From positions 1 through 64,000 of the forward strand of contig JAOBSW010000976.1 of NCBI GenBank assembly GCA_026214975.1: a stretch of DNA of 64,000 bases. The letters run 5' to 3'. Numbering within the stretch: position 1 is the stretch's first letter; each line of letters starts with the position of its first letter. Under the pieces are notes generated by a model. It worked only from the letters and a program-made list of their open reading frames with translations, searched no databases and was not told the origin of the DNA. This stretch comes from Gentiana macrophylla. Lineage: Eukaryota > Streptophyta > Magnoliopsida > Gentianales > Gentianaceae. Of the stretch, positions 11,600 through 21,829 are shown piece by piece. The translations under genes were made by a program, and so were the position numbers.

Positions 11600-12947
11600 C
11601 CTTTCACCCATACGACCTAGTCTCACGTACACAAATTGAGTCTCACGAGACTCGTGAACTAGTTGAGGATATAATCAGAAGCAAAGGCTGTGACATGAGA
11701 TCCTTGTAATATATACAAGGTTCCCTTCTTGATGCCTTTGAGGACTACAATCAATCTTTGAAGACATTCACCGCCCACCTTCACCCTTGAAATTGAACCC
11801 TCACGTCTGTAAGATCGAGAGATACCAAGTTCTTGGTCATTTGTGGAACATGTCTTACATCTTTCAAAGGTATGCACTTACCATCCTCTGCCTTTAACTT
11901 TATCGAGCCAATTCCTACAACTTTGCAAACCTTGTTGTTGGCCATATGGATTTGACCACTATCCATCCGCTTCATAAGTAGAAAACCACCCTGCTTGGAC
12001 AAATATAATAGGATGCTCCGTAATCAAGTATCCACACATCATTACGGTGTGTAGAATCCCCGCAACTAGAACCAGATCCTCATCGATTGCTCAAGAGCTA
12101 AGGCCATCGTGCTTACTTGCCTTCCCGCTGCTTTCTTCTTCCTGGACAATTGACTTCCAATGTCCCCGCCTCCTTACAATATTAAAGACATCATTAGACT
12201 TAGGACCTTGGACCCCGACTTTTTTCTTCTTCGCCCATATCCTTTTCCACTATTGATGTCGGGCTACTAGCCCAACAAATTGACTGTCTGGTCCCAAAGA
12301 CATTTGTGTCTTAGCTCCTCGGCATATAAGTGCATCTTACATCCTCTAAAGCCATCAGATCCTTCCCAACTATGAAAGATCGCACAAAGTTTTCATATGA
12401 TGTCTCAGAATGACACCAACAGATTGTGGTAATGATCTTCATCTTCAATTTTAACATCAATATTCCTTAAATCAAGTAATATTGTGTTCACCGGTCAAGA
12501 TGGTCCTCGCTGACTCCCTTCATGCATCTTCAAAATGAACAACCTCTATTTCAACAACAACTTGTTGGTCGCTGACTTGGTCATATACAAAGCTTTCGCC
12601 TTCTTCCACAACTTGGCTACGGTGTCTTCCTCAAAGAACCTCTCGTTGATAACATCATCGATAAGCACAACATGATGGTTTAATGTGCTTTCTTCCAGAT
12701 CGCAAAATCTGGCCGCACTGTATTTGGTCTCGCCGATAAAGGACTACACAAACCTCGTTGTTTCAACAAGCACACGATCTTGATTTGCCATGCATCAAAA
12801 CTGCTCCTTCCTTTAAATTTATCGATTTTCACGCCATCGCCGACATCTTTTCTTGCTAAAAATCACAACTTTATCATCGATCCTAGCACCTGCTAAGGTC
12901 TTCGTGAAGATGAATTTGATCGCATGCATTGTTTTCTCCGTAACCTT
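11600..12947 (-). pseudogene. Copia gag, protease and pre-integrase remnant
   Basis: On -, 12002-11781 carries CKVVGIGSIKLKAEDGK, then LKDVRHVPQMTKNLVSL. This is the block between the aspartic protease and the GAG-pre-integrase domain of copia polyproteins. Upstream to 12947 is the decayed gag region adjoining the primer-binding site; its frames are too broken for a domain call. Confidence 0.7.
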
Positions 12948-12960
12948 GCTCGATACCACT
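12948..12960 (-). other. Primer-binding site of the copia element
   Basis: On - it reads AGTGGTATCGAGC, i.e. TGGTATCxGAGC, complementary to the 3' end of initiator Met-tRNA and directly next to the 5' LTR. Confidence 0.85.
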
Positions 12961-13475
12961 TGTTATGACGGATGGAGATAACTTCAGATACAAGAAATGT
13001 AAATGTGATGCAATCAAACATAAATAATCAAAAGGAGATAACAGAAAACAAGAAGAACATGATTTAACGTGGAAAACCCTCTCAAAGCCGAGAGAGATAA
13101 AACCACGGGCGTAAAAGATATCTTTATTATTACGTGGCCGAAGTTACGATTTCACACAATACGTATTAACGCAACAAAGAATCGATGATAGCACAAATCC
13201 CTAAACCCTAGCCGGCAAGGAATCTTTATATAATACGCCATAAATACCGCTATACGTGTCCTCCTTTAAATGACATCAGACATACCGTCACATAACAAAC
13301 GTGGGACCTCGGTCAGATTCCAAGATTTCGCGCAGACTTCACTATGCCGATGTAAGTTTCGTGAGACTCCACCCTACTGATGCACAGAATTGGATATACT
13401 TCTCAGTTGTCCATCACACAGCTGAGTCTTCAGATTGGTTCCACCAGATGTAGAGTTTAAGTCACTTTACTGACA
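12961..13475 (-). repeat. 5' LTR of the copia element
   Basis: 515 bp, starts TGTTATGACGGATGG on + and ends CACTTTACTGACA, followed by TSD TGTAG. It matches the 3' LTR end to end but with dozens of substitutions and short indels. Confidence 0.92.
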
Positions 13476-14618
13476 TGTAGCACGTAAACATGACAAGAAT
13501 GTGAAACCTTCAAAGTAGTAAGTTTAAGTAATTTATAAAGTACGTTCAAGATACTTAATGGTAACTAAAGTAGGTAGTTGAGCATATTTTTTGTGCATTG
13601 TTAGAGAGTTGTTTACAAAATAAATCTCACCTTGCAAACTGGAGTATTTTTGGAGTGCATTGTTGGAGTATTTTTTTTCCAAATAGCTTGCAAACTGGAT
13701 AAGTAGATTAATGTCATATTTCTCGATTGTTTACAAAATAAATCTCACCTTTTGATTTTCTACTCCTTACTAAGCATTTAGCCAATATTCACACCTTCCT
13801 TTTGGTTGAAAAAATATACAGGTACTTGATTTAGTATGATGATGACGGTGGAGAAAATGTTAAGATGAAATTGTGGTTTAATTAAGCTTTGTTGTTCCAT
13901 TTACTTTGTTTCATTTGGATAGAAATATACGTGTCAAGTTATGTTACTCCTGTTCGTTCTTTTTGATATTTTGGTTGTAAGGATTTTACAACTTATTTCA
14001 CTTATTTATAATTTCAGCTTGACAAAGAACAGCGCTTTGGTGTGTTATGCATCTATGTGAAGCAAATAGCTTCACGGACATTATATCATGTCTTGTGGCT
14101 GTGAAACATGGAATACTGTGAGGCTCGCTCAGCATGTTGTAACTTATTTTTGTCTTTTATTATAAATGATATAACATCGACTTATGTGAATTTAAAATTT
14201 ATTCTAAAAATTATGTGTCGAATACACTATTTCTGGAAAACACTCAGTATATCTTTTGCATAGAACCACAACTTAATAGATAGATGGCACGTAGTGACAT
14301 TTCCAACGTCACGCAACATCATCCACACGTCATGATAAAAGATTAAGGACCATTTCGTACCAAGGAAAAAAAGTTGTTGAAGTTTCATAATTAATTCCCC
14401 TTCTACTTTATGCACTTATATATTCTGCAAATTTCGGAGTAAATGGAAATGAGATATCTGAAGTTTTCCTTGGTGCATGGCGTCCACCACGACAGAAAAT
14501 GATGTGTGAATTAGCTTTAGAGTGAATCCTTTTTCCGGAATATTTGTTATGATCTGCAAACACCTTAATTGGATTTTTTTTCCTTTCTGAAATTTTCATA
14601 AATATGATTTGATATTTA
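13476..14618. other. Unassigned AT-rich sequence right of the copia insertion
   Basis: No coding similarity is recognised. A 25-bp segment beginning TTGTTTACAAAATAAATC occurs at 13609-13633 and again at 13727-13751, and GCAAACTGGA is also duplicated nearby (about 13636 and 13690). This indicates a local tandem duplication of about 118 bp. The open frames 14415-14227 and 14599-14408 on - show no recognisable motif. Confidence 0.5.
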
Positions 14619-14619
14619 G

Positions 14620-14648
14620 AAATAAAAATAAAAATAAAAATAAAAATG
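14620..14648. repeat. (AAAAT)n microsatellite
   Basis: About five perfect AAAAT units in an AT-rich stretch. Confidence 0.85.
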
Positions 14649-14779
14649 AAAAGGTAGTAAACATCACGAATTACAACGAAAAAATACCCACAATCCAGTA
14701 AATATTTCTCTTCAATTGATAAATAAAGAAATCAATAAAACGAGAAGCAAATGAGAAATTTGAGAACAATAGAATGATC

Positions 14780-15130
14780 TTACTTTATTTCTAAGAATCT
14801 CTACCACACACACCCCTCAAATGTGGACAATCTGTCTCAATATTTGCACAATTTTTTTCTCTAAATAATGTTCTAACCAGGTTCACGTCATAACCTCTGT
14901 GCACGCTTTTTGTTCCAACTAGGCTCGATCTCATAACATTTTGGCCTCGATACCACGTTAAGATTGCCGCACTGCTCTACTAAAACCAATTGGTGTTAGT
15001 AATAAGGCGTGCATTATATTTCTTTAGGCATTCAAGAGTGGGTAATATCTCCCAACACCCTCAAGTCGTGTGGGCAATCTGTCACAACACTTGCACAATT
15101 TTTCATTCAAGAGTGTGGTCAATCTCTAAA
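14780..15130 (-). repeat. Possible SINE or copia leader fragment
   Basis: On - the stretch contains ACCAATTGGTTTTAGTAGAG (about 15000-14980) and TGGTATCGAGG (about 14955), the latter like a Met-tRNA primer-binding site. A phrase GCACAATTTTT preceded by CAATCTGTC occurs twice (near 14830 and 15075). A related ACCAAATTGGTTTTAGTAAA occurs on - at about 32380-32361 inside 4CL intron 3. The class is unclear. Confidence 0.3.
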
Positions 15131-15304
15131 ACCCCCTACAATTTTGGTGGAGATGGTGGTGAAGGACTGGTGGAGGGACTTTGTGCAGGGGAAGGAGAAG
15201 TGGTACTCAAGGCAGGTGTAGGACTATGGTCATCATTATCTCCAGATTCATACATGGACATGGGTGCAAAAGAATTAAAGGTTGGTGTGGTGTTGACAGG
15301 TGAA

Positions 15305-16500
15305 TTAGTTGCAGCAAAAGTAGGAGAAGAGGAGTGTACCTCTTGTGAAGATGAAGCAAAGAACACTGCCTTCCATGTGTCTTCTTTCAGATTGATCTTG
15401 CACAGAGTATGGCTCAGACATGGAAATGGTAAACCAGAAAGACATATTAGGGTCAGAGAGACCTTCTTTATGTGGACCCTGTAGAAAGCCTTCTTTGAAG
15501 GGGAACTTATACTCATTAAAGACAACATCTCTAGTGATAAAGACTTTACCAAGGGTATCTAGGCACTTATAGCCTTTATGGAGAGGACTAACACCTAAAT
15601 AGTACACTTCCTGGTGTGAAACTTGAACTTAGTGGGAAAGAATGGTCTAAGGTGAGAAAACACGTGCACCCAAAGGTTTTGTAGAACTTATAATCAAAGT
15701 TGCTTGCCAAAAAGACTTGGTAAGGGATTTATGTTGTAACACAGTGTAGGCAAGATGTTAATCACAAGAATCGCATCAACAAAACTATCCCACCAATATC
15801 TAAGAGGAAGAGAGGCTTGTGTAAGTTGGGTGAGACCTAACTCCACAATGTGTCTATGTTTCCTTTCGCTCTACCATTTTGTGGGTGAGCATGAGGACAA
15901 GTGGTGTCTCGAATCGAATTCCTTGATCCCTAAGAAAAGGTTCTGTAGTCCTATACTCCCCCACTGCCTCTAGACACTTGATTTTTCTGGAAAACTGATT
16001 CTCAACAAGAGTTTTGAATTGTAAGAAAACTGAATAAACTTCAGACTTAGTTTTAAGTGGATATATCCAAGTATATCTAGACCACCATCAATGAAGTGAA
16101 CATAATCAAGATAGCCGACGTGGGCTTTATGGGTGCCGGGTCCCCATAAGTCATAATGTATTAAGTCAACACATTAGCAAAGATGAGAATCGAAGGTAAA
16201 TAAGGTAAAGCATGGCCTTTGCCAAACCGGCAAGCATCACAAAACTCAAATTTTCATTAATGTTCACATTACATAACTTCGTGGTTAACTCAAGACTGCT
16301 TTGGAGGATGACCTAGTCTCCTATGCCAAACATCGTGGTCTTTATTCACATTAATGTAACTTAGTTGAGCACTACAAGACTTTAGACATGCATGATCGGA
16401 CTCGAGGATGAAGGACCGATATGGAGCTTAAGCGAGTCTTGACTTTCGAGTGAAGGAGACCTTATTTGGAGGAGGAGCCATAATCGACATGCACTCATCC
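15305..16500 (-). pseudogene. Copia integrase remnant of second copia fragment
   Basis: On -, 15607-15305 carries YYLGVSPLHKGYKCLDTLG, then FITRDVVFNEYKFPFKEGF, the conserved segment linking integrase to RT in copia polyproteins. Upstream frames up to about 16500 give a YWWDSFVDAI block of the integrase core. Downstream (15300-15136) is a Ser/Pro-rich linker with no RT after it. Frames are interrupted. Confidence 0.8.
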
Positions 16501-16538
16501 TTGAGAATTCTCGTTAAGCAAAAGTCCCTGCTTACTTG

Positions 16539-17041
16539 TCATTCACACAACAAGAATTGGGTTAAACTCAACAAGAACACAATTATCGCTAAAAGTATGT
16601 AAATATTGATTAAGTTCTTAGTGATTAAAGGCGCATGTAGGAGATCTCTTAAGAATAGTGTGGTGTGTGGTTGATGTGTGGATAGGTAGCTCAACAATGT
16701 GAAGTATAGGTAGTTGTTCACCATTACCCATCGCCACCGATTCTAAGCCATTATACCTCGTGACCGAGGTGAAGATTGTTGAGATCTGGCAGAAGGTGAT
16801 TGGATGCTCCACTATCCATGTACCAAGCAAAGATGCCCTACTGATTGTGGACTACCAAGATAAGCACATACTTGCTTTGGACCAGTTGTTGTTGTTGTTT
16901 GTATTTTGAGAAGGAGGAACAAAGTCTTCTCAAACCTCGTGCTGCCAGTGAGGTTACAATGTGTCCATTCTTACCACACAACCGACATACCATCTTGTTA
17001 CCGTAACCTCTACCACCTCCTCTACCTCTTCCCTTCCACAT
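16539..17041 (-). pseudogene. Copia zinc knuckle and protease remnant
   Basis: On -, 17041-16838 encodes a Gly/Arg-rich stretch and then CRLCGKNGHIVTS. This is a CCHC zinc knuckle (CxxCxxxxHxxxxC) whose last Cys is lost by frameshift. 16830-16618 follows with MGNGEQLPILHI and 16724-16539 with LLHAPLITKNLI, the protease-region blocks after the catalytic DSG motif. The frame changes at least twice. Confidence 0.78.
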
Positions 17042-17356
17042 CTACCTCTTCCTCTTCCAAGATTGGTATTTTGGCAGGTGGACGGCTACCATTTCTCGGG
17101 CAGAGAACTTTGAGCAATATTGATGTAGATGGATTGACCAAACTTGATTACCAAAGAGGATTCACCTTGCAATTAACCTTTCATGTGTTATAAGTTGATA
17201 TTGCACATCCCCGCCAACCGAGTGATCCTACTTGAGGTAATGTTGACTATGGCGCACTCAAAGTCACGATCCGCACTCTCCCAATGTAGCTTTAATAAGC
17301 TCATATTTAGTAATAGGATATCCAGCTGCTGTTAAACTGTCTGAGTATGATTTCAT

Positions 17357-18136
17357 CTAAGCAAGGTAATCAGACATAGATTTGGATCCTTTGTTAGCAT
17401 TGGCTAGGGCATCCTTATACTCCAGCATCCTTGATTCATACTTACTGTTAAACAACGTCTCAAGTGTTGTCCATATCTCATTAGCTGTTGAGCATCCTAC
17501 TACCTCGCATGTAGCTTGCTCACCATAGAATCGGGCAACCAACCCATAATCGATTGTCCTCGTGTGCCATTCATCATTCACGGAGGCAATAGTTGAATTA
17601 ACTAGAGCAGATCTAGACAAAGAGTCATTAAACGCCGGTGCTGGACTCAGTAAGAGATTTTCTAACTTGTGACCCCGTATTATAGGAAGAATGGTATACC
17701 TCCAAAGTAAGTAATTATTCCGATCGAGCTTCACAGTGCATGTCTGGTTTAGATTGCCAGAAAAGGGTGGTCCAAGAAGGGAAGAAGCTGAATGATGACT
17801 TACAGAACCTGGAAATGGTGGAGGCAAGCTACTGGATCGAAAACCGAGGGCAGTAGCAAGAGAATCTGATCTTCCAAACGTTACTCCAGTCAAGGGTGAA
17901 ACAGTATGTGACATAGTTGGTGTCATCGTGCTGGTGACTGGAATTCCGGTGACTACTCCATCTGAGAAGAAGGTGGAGCTACTGCCGGAGATAAACCCGG
18001 AAGTGAACGGCGGGACGACTGGAACGATTGATATATGTTCCAGTATGTGAAATTGATAAGCTTGCTGAGATAGGAGGGCCGGTAGTGGGAGCTGCTCCTT
18101 CTCTAGTAGAAGCTCCGGTGGTGGTTGCCATGGCAC
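17357..18136 (-). pseudogene. Copia gag (capsid) ORF, second copia fragment
   Basis: This 259-codon open stretch on - is the longest uninterrupted retroelement frame in the window. After a Pro/Ser-rich N-terminus it carries KLDRNNYLLWRYTILPIIRG (about residues 137-156), then a SANEIWTTLETLFNS-like block and RMLEYKDALANANKGSKSMS near the end. These are hallmarks of plant copia gag. It ends where the frame breaks before the zinc knuckle. The presumed 5' LTR would lie above 18160, but no PBS or LTR edge is obvious. The fragment lacks RT and RNase H, so it is a relic. Confidence 0.88.
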
Positions 18137-18159
18137 CGACCAAGCTTTGCTACCAAGAA

Positions 18160-18948
18160 AGACGTTAAAACATAATTTTGGATAAGATTTTCTCAGAAGA
18201 TTTTTGTTGCAAATAACAGTAGCTAGTCAATACATTTATGATGTGATTACACCTAGTGATTACACACCCATTAACACATTGAGACACATCATAGTGACAA
18301 GCGTCATACCCATAGTGTGACACTTGTAGACATTATCTAAACAACAATAATAATATAATAGTGCTATTTCTTAACAAAACACAACACTAAATTTCTATGA
18401 ACTCTGCCGCCTTTATTTCATTTTATGCAACTCAATATACAGCAATGTTTCAAATACCTTGCATTTTAATACATCCATTTGTGTCTTTTATATTCATTCC
18501 ATACATTCTTTTGCACAAGATTTTGTACCAAAATAATTGTTTTATATGTGAGTGGACATAGTCATTGAGGACATGGATGCATGCAGGCACACCAAAAAAG
18601 GTTTACTGTTTATAAGCAAATATATATTCTGGCAGGTGGATTGAGGTTGGTTAGGTATGTCTACATGGGAAAGTAGTCTTCATCTTAACAAAGTCAAAAT
18701 TTGACACAGTCCTTTACCTAACCTTTCCATTGATCCCTCCAAAACCATATTCTCTTAAGTATTTTCTATAATTTCACCTAAGTCCTTTTGTGAATGTATG
18801 TATAACACAAGGTTAATTAGTTTAAAATCTATTTATAAAAATGGCTTTATCGTGAAAAAGATAAATCTGGAAATAGAAACATGCAACCAGTGGAATATTT
18901 ATTAAAGTATAAAGGACAAGCTGCCCTTTAAAAAAAGACAAATCTCTA
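18160..18948. other. AT-rich spacer
   Basis: Sequence between the copia gag and the pogo-like element. I see no coding region, LTR edge or tandem repeat in it. Confidence 0.5.
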
Positions 18949-19729
18949 CAAGAAACCTTATAAATTAATACTTTAAATTAATAACATCTCTAAAATAATA
19001 TTTTTCTCCTATTCCGACTTGGCCAGCTTCAAAATGACCAATTTCGATAAGATAATAAGATAATAATTTTTAAAATCCACGATAGATATACAAATTCCAA
19101 TAATATCATAAATTAATATTCTCCATAATCACAAAAATATATATATTACAATTCAGAAAATACGATTCTATCATTGTCTGCTTTTTCTAAAGTTTTAAAT
19201 CATTAAACTCATCTCTAATCTTCCTTATTGCATCCAAAAGTTCGGTGTGGTGCTTTGAAATGTGATCAAAAAAAGTCATGTCATTTGATGCGCTGAAAGT
19301 CGCTTTACGCAGAATATGTTCCAAAGGTGTTGATCGCCTTCAATATCATCTTCAAGATTTTTTTCAAGAATGGTATTTGCAATTTCTTCTGCCGCCCTGA
19401 CCTCTAAACACGCTGGGCCATTTTCACCCGGATAATCTAACAGGCTATTGACATCCATTTTAAAAATACAATGAATCAAATTAATGTATGTACATCGAAT
19501 CTTGTATGTACAAAGATATTGAATTTGTAATTAATATACATTGAATTAAGTATAATACATAAATTAGTATAGCTTCATTCTATTTAAATTTATATAATTA
19601 AAATTTAATTTTGTTTGATATCAAAACTCTCTATAAATTAATAATTATTAATTTATCGATAATTAATACCTCTCTAAATTAATAAAATCTTCCGATCCCA
19701 ACTATATTAATTTATGTATGGTTTTACTG
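18949..19729 (-). mobile_element. Pogo/Lemi1-like (Emigrant-related) DNA transposon, internally deleted
   Basis: The right end read on - begins CAGTAAAACC, then a partly matching ATAAATTAATA. The left end on + reads CAAGAAACCTTATAAATTAA. Both resemble the plant Lemi1/Emigrant terminal repeat (CAGTAAAACCTCTATAAATTAATA family). Dinucleotide TA flanks both ends (18947-18948 and 19730-19731), the expected target duplication for the Tc1/mariner-pogo group. A remnant coding stretch on - (19479-19276) has acidic C-terminal-type sequence, followed by DAIRKIRDEFNDLK in another frame, consistent with the tail of a CENP-B-like transposase. The DNA-binding and DDD parts are missing. Confidence 0.72.
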
Positions 19730-20122
19730 TATTTCATTACAATTTTACATTATCTCTCCTAAAAAAAAATTAAAAAAAAACTTTTAATTTGAGCATGAAA
19801 AATCGCAAATCTTTCACCTCTTTATTTTTAACATTTAATTTGATATTTTTGTGATATCATTTCGAAGTCTATTTTATAAGAAAAACCGCGAAAAGATGAA
19901 ATTGAGATAGCAAACAAATAAATTTGTATTTATCACCCAATTTTTTTCGATGATTCTAATTTATGTTTTCTTTCATTCATGTCATTTATTCTCACTCCTT
20001 AAGAAAAAATCTATGAAACTATTCCGATTCCCAAGTATTTTGAAGATGATTAGAGATCCGCGTTAAAAGTTTTCTCCGTGAGAAGTCTTGAGTGAGAAAC
20101 GCTCGCACCTTCTAGTCCACTC

Positions 20123-21750
20123 GTGGGATTTCGCCGACTCTTGATCGAGCGCCTTTCTCCGCCCTTGCAACCCAATACCGATCTTGTTTCATCTCTTTCA
20201 CCGGTCATCTTCTATTTCGAGTTTTGTCAATCGAAGTTTCACTCTTCTTTCCTCTCGAGCCCGATCTACACCGGTCTTCTTGTCAAATTTGAGCGAAATG
20301 GAGGAAATAATAAAGAAAAGCGAGCGAAAGATGGACTCGCCACTACGCCTAAAAAGTGAAAAATTGTACTCCCGGCGAAGCGAATAAACCTAAATCCAAA
20401 GAGGAGTGCAAACGGAGTCTTGTTGTCAAAATTATCTCAAAAAACGTCAAGCATGAGCTCTTATGTGACTCTCTCCCATATTTGGAAGTGCAAGGAAAGT
20501 TACGCAATCATTGGCCTGAGCACTAATCTTTACCAGGTACAATTCGATTTGGAGATTGATGCCGATAGAGTGCTTATGGGCTGCCCTTGGTACCACGACT
20601 CTAAACTATTGATTATTAAGGGAGGCCAGTGAATAGAGAATGAGGAGGGCCTTCAACCTAGCTCCGATTTGGGTTCAAATTTGGGGTCTATTGCTAGAAC
20701 GGGTCTCGTAAGTGGCGGGTGAGGAAATTTATGAGCACTAGAACTGCTTTTGAAGAAGGTGTAGTCTTGGAGGAGATGGTAAGTTTGTGAGGTGCCTTGT
20801 TGTTATTGATATTTCGCAGCCCCTCCAACAGGGAATGTTGGTGAGCCAAGATGGAATTGAAAAATGGGTGAATTTCAAGCATGAGCATGTATCCCTATTC
20901 TCAGGCTTATCATGGGTATTATTGGCCACAATCGCTGCTGCTACGCTAAGGTCATTGATCAAAACGCTGGCATTTATAAAGAGGAGACCTTTGGGCTCGA
21001 ACTCGGGCAACCCTATCAAGTTCACATCGAATCTCCTCTAGTCCTGTGTAAATCTCGATGCAGCTTTAGAGGGCTCTACACCGGTTGAGATGTCACCAGA
21101 GAAAGAGGATGCTGAGGAGGACAAGCCTCAACAGAGACGAGTATCACAGGAGGCCTCCGATTCTAATGCTTCCTTGAACCCGGAAGCAGATAATGAGAGG
21201 CAAAGAACTGGGCTTTTAGGAAGGAGCAATTAGACAAAGAAAAAGTGGTAACATACTATGGAGAATCCTCACACACGCAGAATGAGCCTAACGTTATGCT
21301 TGTGGAAGAAGAACCCTCCCTCCCAAGGCTGGAAAATCTGATGCTCGAATGGTACACAGAGGTTACGGTTGGGCACTTTTTCTCATTGTGGAATTCTCGT
21401 ATAACCACTGAGGAGGTCATCGATGACTTGGCCGAGATTAAAGTCGAATGGTTTGAGCCTCCGGTTGATGGTAGCAAAAAAACGTAAGCTTGTCATCAGG
21501 GAAGCTCCTCTCACCCTCTGTCCACAAGATGTTGTTGCTGAAACAGGGGAGTCCATGGCTGATTGCTTAGAGCCCGAAAAAGATGGAGACGTTTTCGACT
21601 TGTCCGAGCCTTTCCTTAAGAAGCTGGAAATAATGAGCACCACTAAAACTAACTTTGATCATGATGGGGTGGAGGCAACCACCGGAGTGGTCGCCACCAT
21701 CGCGAATGAGGATCATGGTGTGGAATTGTCAATGGGTGGGGAGCCTTGAC
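20123..21750 (+). pseudogene. LINE ORF1 (DUF4283 nucleic-acid-binding protein), degenerate
   Basis: A start at 20298 gives MEEIIKKSERKMDSP, like ORF1 starts of plant L1 elements. 20420-20632 carries YQVQFDLEIDADRVLMGCPW, the DUF4283 domain that precedes a CCHC knuckle in these proteins. The remaining frames to 21750 are acidic and low in similarity. At least four frameshifts or stops separate the pieces. Upstream to about 20000 is likely 5' UTR of the LINE. Confidence 0.75.
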
Positions 21751-21829
21751 AATTTCCCAGCCGAGGAGATGTGCAAGCTCCACTCCCCTCAAATATTGTT
21801 CCTTTCGTAAACTAAAACCAATCCCCGCT

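Larger units (their letters stand above)
7432..13475 (-). mobile_element. Full-length Ty1/copia retrotransposon (coding-dead)
   Basis: A 6.0-kb element on -, bounded by two LTRs (7432-7942 and 12961-13475) with identical 5-bp target duplications TGTAG at 7427-7431 and 13476-13480. A Met-tRNA-type PBS abuts the 5' LTR and a canonical PPT abuts the 3' LTR. The domain order on - is gag, protease/pre-integrase, integrase, RT, RNase H, the copia order. All frames are broken by stops and indels and the RT box is YVND instead of YVDD. LTR divergence is substantial, with many small indels. The RT block resembles Tork/Tnt1-type elements, a tentative lineage call. Confidence 0.92.

Noticed and set aside
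15136..15552. Ser/Thr/Pro-rich ORF on -
   Set aside because: Overlaps the copia integrase frame; it is the low-complexity linker of that polyprotein read in a shifted frame.
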